Part shown: positions 9,548 to 19,739 of the stretch, one piece after another
How the letters are laid out: each line of letters opens with the position of its first letter
Numbering within the stretch: position 1 is the stretch's first letter
DNA from: Candidatus Flexifilum breve
GTDB taxonomy: Bacteria; Chloroflexota; Anaerolineae; Aggregatilineales; Phototrophicaceae
Assembly (NCBI GenBank): GCA_016717205.1
Contig: JADKGC010000001.1
Location: 558,001 to 622,000 of the forward strand
Direction: 5' to 3'
Length of the DNA: 64,000 nt
Position numbers and translations under genes: made by a program
The notes under the pieces: generated by a model
What the model saw: only the letters and a program-made list of their open reading frames with translations
Databases searched by the model: none
Told to the model about the DNA's origin: nothing

Positions 9548-11120
9548 TCAGGTTGTTTGACGCCGATGCCGCCACAGCGTGAACCCGCCGCCAAGGATGA
9601 GCAGCAGCGTGCCGATCACCACGACCCAGCGCAGCGGCGCAAGCGGCGCTTCGCCCGTGGCCGGAAGTTCAGCCACGCTGATGAGAGTCGCGCTGGCGGT
9701 CGTTTGCGCAAGGTTGTCGCCGGTCAGCACCGCCACGTTGGTGATTGTGAACGGCACGGCGACATTCGCCCGCACCCGCGCATTGATGGTGATGGTGACG
9801 CTCTGCAGTGGTGCGAGCGAGCCGATGTTCCACGTCACCGTCTGCCCGCTGAAGCTGATCGTCCCCGCGGTCGCATTCACGTTCACAATTTCGACTTCGG
9901 CGGGCATGTTGTCGACGGTTTGCACGGCGCCATACGGCACAGAACCGGGGTTCGTGACCACGATTGTCCATTGGGCGCTTTCGCCCGGCATGGAGAACGG
10001 CGGGTTCACCGACTTGGTGATCAGTGGGTCCGTGATGATGACGACGGGCGTGGGCGGTGGCTGTACCACAGGCGCGCTGCTGGTGAGTCCAAAGACGGCG
10101 ACGCCGGGTCCGGTCGTGGAGACCGTCACGTCGACGACGGCGGGCAGCGTGAGATTCATGCCAGCGGGCTGGATCATGCGGACGCGATAGATGCCCGCGC
10201 TCAGCCCGCGGAAGCTGAAACCGCCAACCAGCGCGCTCACCGTACTCGGTTCGCCGGGGTCTTGCACGCCATTGTCGTCGAGATCGATGAAGACCGTTAC
10301 CCCAGCGATGGGATCTTCGCCGGGATCCTGCACGCCGTTCGCGTTGACATCATTGAAGACTGTGCCCGTGATGCTCCCCGGCGGCAGGACAAAGCCGAAA
10401 TCGGCGGTGGCGCTGCCATTGGGTGCGAGAGTGACGGTCGCCGGATCCGTGCCAACACTCAGCACCACACCCGCGGGTAGGTCGGGGTCAAGCTCGTCGA
10501 CATCGACGTCATAGCTGCCCGGGGGCAAACCGCTGATGCTGTACTGACCGTTGGCGTCAGTGGTCAGGCTGTACGGGCCACCCGGCCCGGTGATGGTGAC
10601 GCTGATGTTCGCGAGCTGCTCGCCCGCGTCGAACGTGCCGTCGCCGTTCAGGTCGTTGAACACGACGCCGCTGATCGTGCCGGGCTGCGTGGTAAAGCCG
10701 AAATCGGCCATACCGCTGTCACCCCCGGTCAGCGTGATGCTCGCCGGACTCGTACCAATGGTCAGCGCAGCGCTCGGCGGCAGATCCGGATCCGCCGTGT
10801 CGACAGTAACGGTATAGCTCCCCACCGGGAGGCCAAGTTGACTGTATGCCCCACTGGCATTGGTCGTCAGCGTGTACGGGCCGCCGGGTCCGTCGATAGT
10901 GACGGTGATGTTCGGCAGGCCTTCGCCCGGATCATGGATGCCATTGCCGTTGATATCGTGGAAAACGATGCCGCCGATGCCGCCCGTCGGCGTGAAACCA
11001 AAGTCGACGGTTGCGCTGCCATTGGCGGGTACGCTCACGGTCGTCGGGTCGCTGCCAATTGTGAGCGTGGCGCCCGCCGGAATATCTGTATCCGTCAGAT
11101 CGATGTCGACGGTATAGCTG
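9548..11120 (-). CDS. 3' part of giant SdrD_B surface protein with LPATG sorting signal (after frameshift)
   Basis: This frame continues the giant protein encoded upstream on the same strand; it is not an independent gene, and its first in-frame ATG (11038) lies inside a repeat. It encodes the rest of SdrD_B repeat 11, repeats 12-14 (the last degenerate, with two D-x-N-G-x-x-D-x-GE calcium motifs), and a DUF11-like domain (ITKSVNPPF onward). It ends in a classical cell-wall sorting signal: LPATG (codons at 9653-9667), a hydrophobic segment (WVVVIGTLLLILGGGF) and a basic tail (RHRRQTT). A sortase gene sits just upstream of the locus, so the intact protein would be a sortase substrate. The stop at 9548 faces the shared terminator. 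Confidence 0.8.
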
Positions 11121-14100
11121 CCCGGTGAGATTGCTCTGGCTGTAGACGCCGCTGCTGTTGGTCGTGAGGTTGAACGTTCCGCTCGGCCCGGTGATGGTCA
11201 CGCTGATGTTGGCCAGTTCTTCGCCCGGGTCATAGCCAGCGTTACCGTTGTTGTCGATGTAGACCACTCCGCCGAGGCTGCCCGGAGCCGCGAAGCCGAA
11301 ATCAGCGGAGCCGCTGCCCCCGGCGGGCACGGTGACATTCGCCGGGTTCGTGCCGAGGCTGAACGTCGCGCCCGTCGGAATATCCGTGTCCGCCGTATCG
11401 ACGGTGACGACATAATCGCCCGCGCTCACCCCGATCTGTGTATAGACGCCGCTGGCGTTGGTCGTCAGCGTGTAGGGACCACCCGGCCCCGTGATCGTCA
11501 CCGTGACGTTTGGCAAACCTTCGCCGGCATCGTGAGTATTGTTCCCATTCAGATCGACGTAGACGATGCCGCTGATGCTGCCCGGCGGCGTAAAGCCAAA
11601 GTCGGCAGTGGCGTTACCATTGGGGGGCACGCTGACGGACGTCGGGTCGGTGCCGGTAGTGAGCGTCGCGCCGCTCGGGATATCTGCATCCGTCAGGTCA
11701 ATATCGACGGAGTATGTCCCGACTGGCAGTCCGGTCTGGCTGTAGCCGCCGTTCACATCGGTGGTGAGGATATACGGGCCGCCGCTGCCCAACACTGTGA
11801 CGGTGACGTTCGGCAGGCCCTCGCCGAGATCATAGGTGCCACTGCCGTTCAGATCATTAAAGACCGTCCCGCTGACGCTGCCCGGCGGCGTGAAGCCGAA
11901 GTTGGCGGTCGCGCTGCCATTGGGCGGCACAGTGACACTCGCCGGGTCGGTGCCAATACTGAGCACGGCCCCGATCGGGATGTCCGTGTCCGCCTCGTTG
12001 ACATCCACGGAATAGATGCCCGCGGCGAGATCCGACTGGCTGTAGCCGCCATTCACATCCGTGGTGAGAACGTAGGGGCCACCCGCGCCGTTGATGGTCA
12101 CGGTCACGTTCGGCAGGCCCTCGCCGACATCATACGCACTATTGGCGTTCAGGTCTTGGTAAACGACACCGCTGATTGTTCCCGGCGGTGTGAAGCCGAA
12201 ATCCGCCGTGGCGTTACCGTTGATCGGAACGGTGACCGTGGCCGGGTCCGTGCCAATACTGAGCACGGCTCCGGTCGGGATATCCGCATCGGTTTCGTCC
12301 ACGTTGACGCTATAGCTGCCCGGGATGAGACCGGTTTGGCTGTAACCGCCGTTGGCATCGGTGATGAGGGTATACGGCCCGCCCGTGCCCGTGATCGTCA
12401 CGGTAACGTTCACCAGACCTTCGCCCGCGTCATAGTTGCCGTCGTCATTCAAATCATTGAACACCGTGCCGCTGAGGCTGCCGGGCGGCGTATAGCCAAA
12501 GTTGGCGGTACCGCTGCCATTCGCGGGCACGGTCACCGTAGCCGGGTCGGTGCCGACGGTCAGCGCCGCGCCGCTGGGGATAGCCGGGTCGGTCTGATCC
12601 ACATCAACGGTGTAGCTGCCCGAGGCGAGACCCATCTGACTGTAACCGCCCGTCGCGTTGGTCGTGAGGTTGAAAGTGCCGCTCGGCCCGTTGATAGTTA
12701 CGGGGACGCCGGATAAGCCTTCACCGGCGTCAAAGGCGTTATTGCCGTTCAGGTCCTGGAAAACAACGCCGCTCAGGCTGCCGGGCGGGGTGAAGCCGAA
12801 CTCGGCGGTAGCCGTCGCATTGGGCAGCACGGTCACCGTGACCGGATCCGTGCCGATGCTGAAGGTCGCGCCCACTGGGATATCCGGATCAGCCGTGTTG
12901 ACATCCACATCGTAGTCCCCGGGCACGAGACCCGACTGGCTGAAGCGACCGTCGGCGCCTGTGGTCAGGGTATAGGGGCCGCCTGTGCCCGTAATGGTCA
13001 CGGTGACATTCGGCAGCCCTTCGCCCGCGTCGTACGCATTATTTCCGTTCAAATCTTGGTAGACGTAGCCGCTGATCGTGCCGGGTGGGGTGAAACCAAA
13101 GTCAGCCGTCGCCGTCCCGCCAGACGTCACCGTCACCGTGGTCGGGTCTGTGCCGATGCTGAAGGTCGCGCCCGTCGGAATGTCGGGATCAGCGGTATTC
13201 ACATCAACTGAATAGCTGCCGGGGACGAGACCGCTCTGCGTGTAGCTGCCATCTGCCCCGGTGGTCAGGGTGTAAGGGCCTCCCGTACCCGTAATCGTCA
13301 CGGTGACATCGGCGATCCCTTCGCCCGCGTCATAGTTACCATCGTCATTCAGGTCGTTGAAGACGTAGCCGCTGATCGTGCCGGGCGGGACGACAAAGCC
13401 GAAGTCGACGGCTTCACTACCGCCTGCGGGCAGCACCACGCTGGTTGGGTCGCTGCCGTAGGTGAGCACAGCCCCCGCTGGAAGGTCAGCATCGGTTGTA
13501 TCCACGTCGACCGAGTAGGTATCGGCAGCGAGGCCAATTTGGGAGTAGGCGCCGCTCGCATTGGTGATCAGCACCATCGGCCCGCCGCTGGTTCCTGTGA
13601 TGGTGACGGTGATATCAGGGATGCCCTCCCCCGTATCATGCACACCGTTGCCGTTCAAGTCGTTGAAGACGACGCCGCTGATGCTGCCCGGTGGACTGAA
13701 GCCGAAATCGGCAGTCGCATTGTTGCCCGAGCTGACCGTGACGCTGGTCGGGTCGCTGCCGAAACTCAGGGTCGCGCCGGGGAAGATAGTTTGGACATAA
13801 GCCGTGTCAATATCGACCGAATAGTTGCCGGGGGGCAGATTAGCTACACTGTAGGCGCCACCGCCATCGGTGCTGGCATTGTACGTACCACCTGGCCCGG
13901 TGATAGTGAGGGGAACGGCCAGAACCTGTTCGCCACCATCCATCGTACCGTTACCGTTGGCATCATAGTAGACCACCCCGCTGATGCTGCCGGGCGGAGT
14001 AAACCCAAAGTCGACGGTGGTCGTCGTATTGACGACGGCGGTCGCGGTGGTGGGGTCAGTGCCAATCGTGAGCGTCGCGCCCGTCGGAATGTCGGGATCG

Positions 14101-14291
14101 GTCAGATCAATGTCGACCGAATAGTCGCCGGGATTGAGGTTCGTCTGGATGTACACGCCGCTGCTGTTGGTGGTGAGCACATACGGCCCGCCATCCCCGG
14201 TGATTGTCACGCTGACATTTGGCAGTTCTTCACCGCTATCATAGTTACCATCATGGTTGAGGTCGTTGTAGACTACGCCCGTGATGATGCC
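10085..14291 (-). repeat. Fourteen tandem 300-bp SdrD_B-coding repeats
   Basis: Fourteen successive units can be read, most exactly 100 codons (300 bases). Each unit starts at G-(S/T)-(I/L)-SG and ends at DFGFTPP, with a D-N-D-G-D-GE calcium-binding motif near the start. The central units are the most alike. The frameshift that splits the gene lies in unit 11. Confidence 0.85.
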
Positions 14292-17200
14292 ATATGGCGA
14301 CGGATCGACTACAACGGTATTGGTCGGGCTTTGATTGTCGTTCTCGCGGGTTTCGGGAATGGCGTCATTCGGGTCCACAATAGCCGTATTCGGGTACGTT
14401 CCGTCTGAAGCGTTGGTCACATTCAGTGTAATGGCCAGCGTTCCGCCCCCTGCGCCTAACGGGAAATCGGCCGTCGCGGTGCACGTCAATACGTTCGCGG
14501 CGATCTGGCAGTCGACGTTAGGTGGCGCGGTGTTGACGCTGTAGGTCGGACCAGCGGGCAGCGTATCGGTGAGCAGCACCGTGCCGGTCGTAAACTGGGC
14601 CGCCCCACTGGCTGTCAGATCATTCGTGATCGTGAGCGTCCACAGCCACGCACCCGGGTTGACCGGATTCACGGCGGCATTGTTCGTCTTGCTGATGATC
14701 AGGTTGGGCAGCGGCGTGTTGGCGATGGTGATGCTATCCGTCGGCGAGGTGAAGCCGCCCGCGCTAGCCGAGGCGGTGTTGGTCAGGCTGCCCGCGCTCA
14801 CATCGCCGGGAGTGACGACATACGCCGCCGTACAGGTCAGGGACTCGCCCGCGTTGAAGAAGTCGTCGGTGTTGCCGATGGTGGTCAAATCCGGGCAGGT
14901 GACGGTCGCTTTGTCGTCGCTGACCGTGACCGGGCCGCTGAGCGTGGCCGTGCCGGTATTCGTCACCACGTAACTGTAACTGAGCGTTTCGCCCGCAAAC
15001 GTATATTGGGTTTGAGCCACCGACTTGACAATGCTGAGCTCGGCGGTCGCATACTTGGCACTGTCCGTCGCAGTGACGGTCAGCGCGCTGTAGCTGCCGC
15101 TCGCGGTCGCCGTGTTGGTCAGCGTACCGCCGCTCGTCGCCCCTGCGTTGACCACGCAGGTCGCAATGTGATTGTCATTGGCGGCGACCGCGACAGGCAG
15201 CGGTGACGGCCACGTGCAGCTTGCCGTGCTCACATTCGGATCATTAATCGCAATCCCTGTCAGCGGCACATCGCCCGTGTTTTCGACTACAAAGCGGTAG
15301 AAGACAGCCGTGTTGGTCGGAATTGAGACGTAGGAATACCACGGCCCGCTGCTCGATAACCCGATCTCCTTGGAGAGCGACACCGACGGATTCGGCTCCG
15401 TGACGTTGAGCGTATCGCTAGTCGTATTGCCATTGACCGGAGTGCCGTTCACCGTATGCGCTACCGTGACATTAGCGTTGGTATACGTGGTGGGCGCGGG
15501 TGACACTGCTACCGTGACATCCACCTTCACCGTACACGTCGCGCCGCCTGCCAGCGTCCCGCCGGAGAAGCTGATCGAACTGCCGCTCGCCGAGAAAGTC
15601 GGGCTGCCACAGGCTGCGCTGATCAAGGTATTCGGCGTCGTGGCAACCGTCAATCCACTCGGCAGGTTATCGGTGAAGGCCACGCCGCTGATCGACGTGC
15701 TCGCGTTCGGATTGACGATACTGAACACGAGCGTGGTCGTGCCCCCCGCGACGACCGTGTTGGGCGAGAACGACTTGTCGATCTCCGGGGCAGAGATCAC
15801 ATTAAGGGTGGCGTTTGCGCTGCCCGTGGCGGTGCTGTTCGTGCCGACATCGGTCGCTGAGATGAAATCGGTGATGTTGGTGCTCGGACCGGGGCGGCTG
15901 CTCGTCACCGTGACGGACAACGTGCAGGTGCTGTTCGCGGCCATGCTGCCCCCGCTGAAGCTGAGCGCGGTTGCGCCGCCGCTGGGCGCCCACGAACCAC
16001 CGCAGGTATTCGTCGTCGTGGGCGAACTGGTAACCGCCATGCCCGCGGGCAGCGTGTCGTTGAAAGTCACCCCGCTGAGCGCTGCCGTCGTATTCGGGTT
16101 GGTCAGCGTGAAGGTGAGCGTCGACGTACCGCCAACCGCGATCGGGTTGGGCGAGAACGCTTTGGTGATACGCGGCGGGTCAGGCGGCTTGCAGCCCGTA
16201 AAAGTGACGTTATCCAGATAAATGGAATGTCCATTAACTTCTTGACCCGCGTTGTACGCATACAAGCGGAAAAGCGTTGGCCCGCTCGGATTCAAACCCG
16301 TCGTGATGGGACCAGCCGTGAAGGCCGTACCCGGATAGCTGCCGGTGATGGTATAGACGGATGACGCGGTTTGGCCGGACGTCCCGTAATAGAGCTGGGC
16401 GCTCGACGGACCCTGCGAGGTGCGCTGTGCGAAGAAGCTCAGCGAGATACTGGAGACTCCCGTCGTATCAATGGAGAACTCAAAGTATTCCCCCAGCGCA
16501 GTGTTGAGTGTCGCGCTGGTACTCACGAGGTCGGCTTCCCACGAACCCGCGGGTGAACCCGCCTGGTTGTTGCCCGCCGTCGTATTGATGTAGAGGTTAG
16601 TGGCGGTGAAACCACTACCGGTCGAGGCGGTCGCTGTCACCGTGGAGGTGGTGGGCAGCGGGTTCGTATCGCTAAGGGTGCTGGAGAACTGCCAGTTCGC
16701 GAACGTCTGCGTGGTCGAGCAGGTGGTCACGGGCGTTGGCGCGGCGTTGACCGTCAGCGATGCGGTCGCATTCTGCGTGGTATCCACCGAATTGATGAAG
16801 AGGTTATTCGAGACGTTATTCCACGTCCCGGCAGGAGCGGTCACATTGACCGAAATGGTACACGTGCCTGCCCCGGCGACAGTCGCTCCAGCGACGGTGC
16901 CATTGCTAAAGTTGATCACGTTGGTGCCCGCGGTCGCCACAAGCGTGGGCGTGCCGCAGCCATTGGTCGTCGCATTGGCCGGGTTGGCAATTGTCATGGA
17001 ACCCGGCAGCGTATCACTAAAGTTATAGCCGGACACCGCACCCGAGTTCGGATTCGTCAGGGTGAAGGTGAGGGTCGAGATGCCACCGGCGACCGTAGTG
17101 GCGGGCGTAAATGCCTTCGAGATGTCCATCAGAGTGGGATCGATGATGTTCGCCGTGCGCGCACCGGAACTATAGTCGCTGTTGTAGTGGAAGCTTGACC

Positions 17201-18128
17201 CGGAGAAATCGTAAATCAAGCTGTTGAGCGTGCTCGATGTCGCGCCGCTGCCCGACAGAATTGTCACATGATAGGTGACGAAAATGTTCGAACCGCCAGA
17301 TTTCAGCGAGCTTTCCAAACACGAACTGTAGGTCGGGCTGCTGGGGTTGGGATCCCACTTACAAGCATCCGCATACAGTTTGTCGTTCGGGTTGGGCACA
17401 CGTGTGAGCGGCGCAGTGTTGGCGGAGTAACTCGATGTGACATCCAGCACGTTGAAGATTTTATTATTGAGTGTGATGAAGGTTTCGAGCTGCTCGTAAC
17501 CCTGCGTTGCCGTACTCGCATGCAGGCGAATGTAATAGGTTTCGCCGACCATCAGGTTCATCGCCCCACCGGCGGGCACAGAGGTCAAGCTACCAATGCT
17601 CGTGCCATACAAGACATCGAGCGTCGCATTGCGGTTCTGTGAAATCAGGTACTCGACATAGAGCTGGCGCGGTCGCGGCGTGCTGCCGGTAAACGTCCCG
17701 GTACCGTTGGCATCTTGCGCCGTGATGTAGTAGCGGCGGAAAGTGTCATACGCGGCAGCGGTCGTCGTGACTTCGACTTCGAAGTAGGCATCCCGACAGG
17801 CACCTGCCGCCATGTTTGCAAAGGTAATCTCAGTCAGCGAACCCGCGCGCAGGTCAATATTCGTATTGACCGAGTCCCAGTTGAACTTGACCAACACGTC
17901 CGTGAGCGCTGTGCCACTGGTGTTGCACACGCGCGCCCCGACGGGGAATAACCGCGGGCCAGTCGTTGGGCTGTTGCTGTCGAGACCGAGGATGTCCCAC
18001 GTGATGGGCGTCACCGTGATGCCAGCGGCATAGACTGGCGACACCAGCCCGACAAAGACGAGAAGTAAAAGAGCAAGGAGAGAAAAATAGCGATGCAGCC
18101 AATTTAGTTGAAATTTTGCGATGTTCAT
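10932..18128 (-). CDS. Giant surface protein: signal peptide, DUF11 domains, SdrD_B repeats (frameshifted)
   Basis: The start is placed at 18128 (MNIAKFQLNWLHRYF), giving a signal peptide with hydrophobic core LLALLLLVFVGLVSP. An AAAGG lies upstream. The N-terminal 370 residues are a beta-rich domain. Several DUF11 or related repeats follow (motifs such as KAFTPATTVAGG, ITKAFSPNPIAVGG, IDKSFSPNTVVAGG). Eleven SdrD_B-type repeats of about 100 residues each come next (SGxVFNDLNxDGxxDxGE, ending ADFGFTPP). Reading is lost at about 11121-11127 in repeat 11: after NLT the frame goes to nonsense ending at 10932, while the true sequence resumes in another frame (9548-11120). Compared with sister repeats, two bases are missing or one is extra. 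The intact protein would be about 2,860 residues, anchored outside the cell and stiffened by calcium-binding repeats. The frameshift may be real or an assembly error in a repeat. Confidence 0.85.
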   Translation of the reverse strand: MNIAKFQLNWLHRYFSLLALLLLVFVGLVSPVYAAGITVTPITWDILGLDSNSPTTGPRLFPVGARVCNTSGTALTDVLVKFNWDSVNTNIDLRAGSLTEITFANMAAGACRDAYFEVEVTTTAAAYDTFRRYYITAQDANGTGTFTGSTPRPRQLYVEYLISQNRNATLDVLYGTSIGSLTSVPAGGAMNLMVGETYYIRLHASTATQGYEQLETFITLNNKIFNVLDVTSSYSANTAPLTRVPNPNDKLYADACKWDPNPSSPTYSSCLESSLKSGGSNIFVTYHVTILSGSGATSSTLNSLIYDFSGSSFHYNSDYSSGARTANIIDPTLMDISKAFTPATTVAGGISTLTFTLTNPNSGAVSGYNFSDTLPGSMTIANPANATTNGCGTPTLVATAGTNVINFSNGTVAGATVAGAGTCTISVNVTAPAGTWNNVSNNLFINSVDTTQNATASLTVNAAPTPVTTCSTTQTFANWQFSSTLSDTNPLPTTSTVTATASTGSGFTATNLYINTTAGNNQAGSPAGSWEADLVSTSATLNTALGEYFEFSIDTTGVSSISLSFFAQRTSQGPSSAQLYYGTSGQTASSVYTITGSYPGTAFTAGPITTGLNPSGPTLFRLYAYNAGQEVNGHSIYLDNVTFTGCKPPDPPRITKAFSPNPIAVGGTSTLTFTLTNPNTTAALSGVTFNDTLPAGMAVTSSPTTTNTCGGSWAPSGGATALSFSGGSMAANSTCTLSVTVTSSRPGPSTNITDFISATDVGTNSTATGSANATLNVISAPEIDKSFSPNTVVAGGTTTLVFSIVNPNASTSISGVAFTDNLPSGLTVATTPNTLISAACGSPTFSASGSSISFSGGTLAGGATCTVKVDVTVAVSPAPTTYTNANVTVAHTVNGTPVNGNTTSDTLNVTEPNPSVSLSKEIGLSSSGPWYSYVSIPTNTAVFYRFVVENTGDVPLTGIAINDPNVSTASCTWPSPLPVAVAANDNHIATCVVNAGATSGGTLTNTATASGSYSALTVTATDSAKYATAELSIVKSVAQTQYTFAGETLSYSYVVTNTGTATLSGPVTVSDDKATVTCPDLTTIGNTDDFFNAGESLTCTAAYVVTPGDVSAGSLTNTASASAGGFTSPTDSITIANTPLPNLIISKTNNAAVNPVNPGAWLWTLTITNDLTASGAAQFTTGTVLLTDTLPAGPTYSVNTAPPNVDCQIAANVLTCTATADFPLGAGGGTLAITLNVTNASDGTYPNTAIVDPNDAIPETRENDNQSPTNTVVVDPSPYGIITGVVYNDLNHDGNYDSGEELPNVSVTITGDGGPYVLTTNSSGVYIQTNLNPGDYSVDIDLTDPDIPTGATLTIGTDPTTATAVVNTTTTVDFGFTPPGSISGVVYYDANGNGTMDGGEQVLAVPLTITGPGGTYNASTDGGGAYSVANLPPGNYSVDIDTAYVQTIFPGATLSFGSDPTSVTVSSGNNATADFGFSPPGSISGVVFNDLNGNGVHDTGEGIPDITVTITGTSGGPMVLITNASGAYSQIGLAADTYSVDVDTTDADLPAGAVLTYGSDPTSVVLPAGGSEAVDFGFVVPPGTISGYVFNDLNDDGNYDAGEGIADVTVTITGTGGPYTLTTGADGSYTQSGLVPGSYSVDVNTADPDIPTGATFSIGTDPTTVTVTSGGTATADFGFTPPGTISGYVYQDLNGNNAYDAGEGLPNVTVTITGTGGPYTLTTGADGRFSQSGLVPGDYDVDVNTADPDIPVGATFSIGTDPVTVTVLPNATATAEFGFTPPGSLSGVVFQDLNGNNAFDAGEGLSGVPVTINGPSGTFNLTTNATGGYSQMGLASGSYTVDVDQTDPAIPSGAALTVGTDPATVTVPANGSGTANFGYTPPGSLSGTVFNDLNDDGNYDAGEGLVNVTVTITGTGGPYTLITDANGGYSQTGLIPGSYSVNVDETDADIPTGAVLSIGTDPATVTVPINGNATADFGFTPPGTISGVVYQDLNANSAYDVGEGLPNVTVTINGAGGPYVLTTDVNGGYSQSDLAAGIYSVDVNEADTDIPIGAVLSIGTDPASVTVPPNGSATANFGFTPPGSVSGTVFNDLNGSGTYDLGEGLPNVTVTVLGSGGPYILTTDVNGGYSQTGLPVGTYSVDIDLTDADIPSGATLTTGTDPTSVSVPPNGNATADFGFTPPGSISGIVYVDLNGNNTHDAGEGLPNVTVTITGPGGPYTLTTNASGVYTQIGVSAGDYVVTVDTADTDIPTGATFSLGTNPANVTVPAGGSGSADFGFAAPGSLGGVVYIDNNGNAGYDPGEELANISVTITGPSGTFNLTTNSSGVYSQSNLTGQLYRRHRSDGYRYSGGRHAHNWQRPDDRERTRQWQRNRRLWFHADGRHRRHRFPRYQRQWHP

Positions 18129-18257
18129 AGATTGCGCCTTTGTCCACCACGCGGCACAGCGAGTTCTGCGTAACGGCAAAAAAATTGCCCCTGTGTTAAA
18201 AACGGACAACTCCTTGGAACGTCGCATGGGGCCAATGGTCAAGGTTGTTGCTGCGGC

Positions 18258-18893
18258 TTACGTACTTGGCTCCTGCCAGACGCCGCTGAGCACAGCCACA
18301 GCGATGACGCGCTGGCGATAAACGCCTGTCATGAAGTCGTAATCGGTGCACGTGGTCAGCGTGAGCCGATCATCGGTCGTGGGATACAGCGGTGTAAGAT
18401 CTTCAGGTACGGTTGTATAGACAGTGTCGACCACATAGCGCCGCGTCAGGGCGTCAATCTGCATCAGAATTTCGTCGCCTGAGCGCAGGTCGGCGAGATG
18501 ACTGAAAACGCCGGGATTACCGTTCGCCCGCTCCGAATGTCCGGCGAGGCCAATGTTCCCCGGTTGATTAATCCATGCTGTTCCCTGCAAATGACCAACA
18601 TGCTCGCCAAGTAGGCTCACATTCCAGGTGCCGCTGCTGTCCAAGCGCACCGGGACGATATCGGCGACGATCACCACGCTGGGAATGAGCAGGCGCACCT
18701 GCGGTTCATCAGGTTGGGGAGGCGGAAGCATCGTCGCCGAAGGCAGCATCTGCACCGAGGTCGCCTGTAAAGGAGGCGCGAACTCCGTGGTCGCCGGATT
18801 GTTGAGGACATAAAAGCCTGCCCCAACGAGTACGCCAAGGAGAATCATGCGCAGAATTGTTCGAAATGGATTGCTCCGCTGCTGTCGGTACAC
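18258..18893 (-). CDS. Sortase (class D/E-like)
   Basis: The protein has 211 residues with a GTG start. An N-terminal membrane anchor is at residues 14-30 (ILLGVLVGAGFYVL), followed by a Pro-rich spacer and a sortase domain. All three catalytic residues are visible: His in GLAGHSE, Cys in LTLTTCTDY and Arg in VYRQR. Sortases cut LPXTG-type signals and attach the protein to a surface nucleophile. The gene is 130 bases upstream of the LPATG-bearing giant surface protein and in the same direction, so it probably serves that protein. The subclass is a judgement from the TLTTC pattern. What it would attach to is unclear, because many Chloroflexota have unusual envelopes. Confidence 0.9.
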   Translation of the reverse strand: MYRQQRSNPFRTILRMILLGVLVGAGFYVLNNPATTEFAPPLQATSVQMLPSATMLPPPQPDEPQVRLLIPSVVIVADIVPVRLDSSGTWNVSLLGEHVGHLQGTAWINQPGNIGLAGHSERANGNPGVFSHLADLRSGDEILMQIDALTRRYVVDTVYTTVPEDLTPLYPTTDDRLTLTTCTDYDFMTGVYRQRVIAVAVLSGVWQEPST

Positions 18894-18953
18894 CGTCGAT
18901 TCCAGTCCCTATTCAGGCACACACTCAAGTCTAGCATATCTAACGGTTCTAGG

Positions 18954-18980
18954 AGCATATTGAAATACGGACTCTGTCAA
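18954..18980 (-). promoter_or_regulatory. Putative promoter of sortase-adhesin pair
   Basis: On the minus strand a perfect TTGACA (18975-18980) is followed after 15 bases by TATGCT (18954-18959), giving a leader of about 50 bases before the sortase GTG. The spacer is shorter than ideal. Confidence 0.4.
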
Positions 18981-19739
18981 TCTATCCCTAGTACTAAAAA
19001 TTAATCTATGTCATATATAATAACTTACCCTCGGAACGTCTCCGCTAAAGATCGTCCGCTGTTTACTCCGGGGTGGGCATGCCCCCAGCTTGTCGCTACG
19101 CTTTAACTCGCTCTACCATCTGAGTGCAAGCAGTTACCATAGCGCTCAGCACCCGCATCCCTGCCGATTCCGAATACGCCCTCTCCACGCCGTGCAGACT
19201 GTCGAACGATCGTATCGGCGGGTCGTCGTCCATATTTGGGAACGGCGAAGACGTAGCGACGAGTTTGAACTGTCAAATATGGAAATTGAGATCCACACAT
19301 ATCACGGGATCGTGGTTGAGCAAGTACAAGGTTCGGGCACTATTACTCAGCACCAAACCCTCTATACAAAGCGTGCGTCCGAAGAACTCGCCTTTTTCGC
19401 CCCAACATCCTTCGACCAGCTTCAATGACTTATTCACCGGGCTTCCTTGACAATATATACATCACGACTATCGATAGGCAGCTCGAAACGTAGATTTCCC
19501 GTCAGATCCGCAAAGCGTTACCACAAGGACACCTATTGAAGCATTTGTCTTCAATCACCCGCTGCCATACGCGAGCGCCAAGGGTAATTCGTCGCGGGTC
19601 AATACGAAATCTATCAACTTTACTGAATCGCCGTGTGCGGAATTGGGCGCGAACCTCCACAGAACCTTGCACGACCGTTCCGAGGTTCAGCCAGACAGGT
19701 TTTACCCTGCCGGGCAGCGAGTCACATCTTGCTGAATAT
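18981..19739. other. Region without a recognisable gene
   Basis: About 760 bases lie between the minus-strand sortase promoter and the 3' end of the minus-strand CHAP gene. Two overlapping plus-strand ORFs (19090-19428 and 19124-19450) show no family resemblance. A tRNA D-arm-like string at about 19105-19124 lacks the rest of a tRNA. Nothing else was identified. Confidence 0.45.

Noticed and set aside
9494..10480. 328-codon plus-strand ORF opposite the SdrD_B gene
   Set aside because: It is the reverse of a strongly supported repeat-coding frame, rich in Arg/His/Asp in the way GC-rich shadow frames are, with no domain. Similar plus-strand shadows at 11532-12716 and 13539-14408 repeat with the same period.
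19105..19124. tRNA D-arm-like sequence on the minus strand (ctcagatggtagagcgagtt)
   Set aside because: There is no matching acceptor stem, anticodon stem or T-arm (no GGTTCGA-like loop) downstream, so it is not a tRNA gene.
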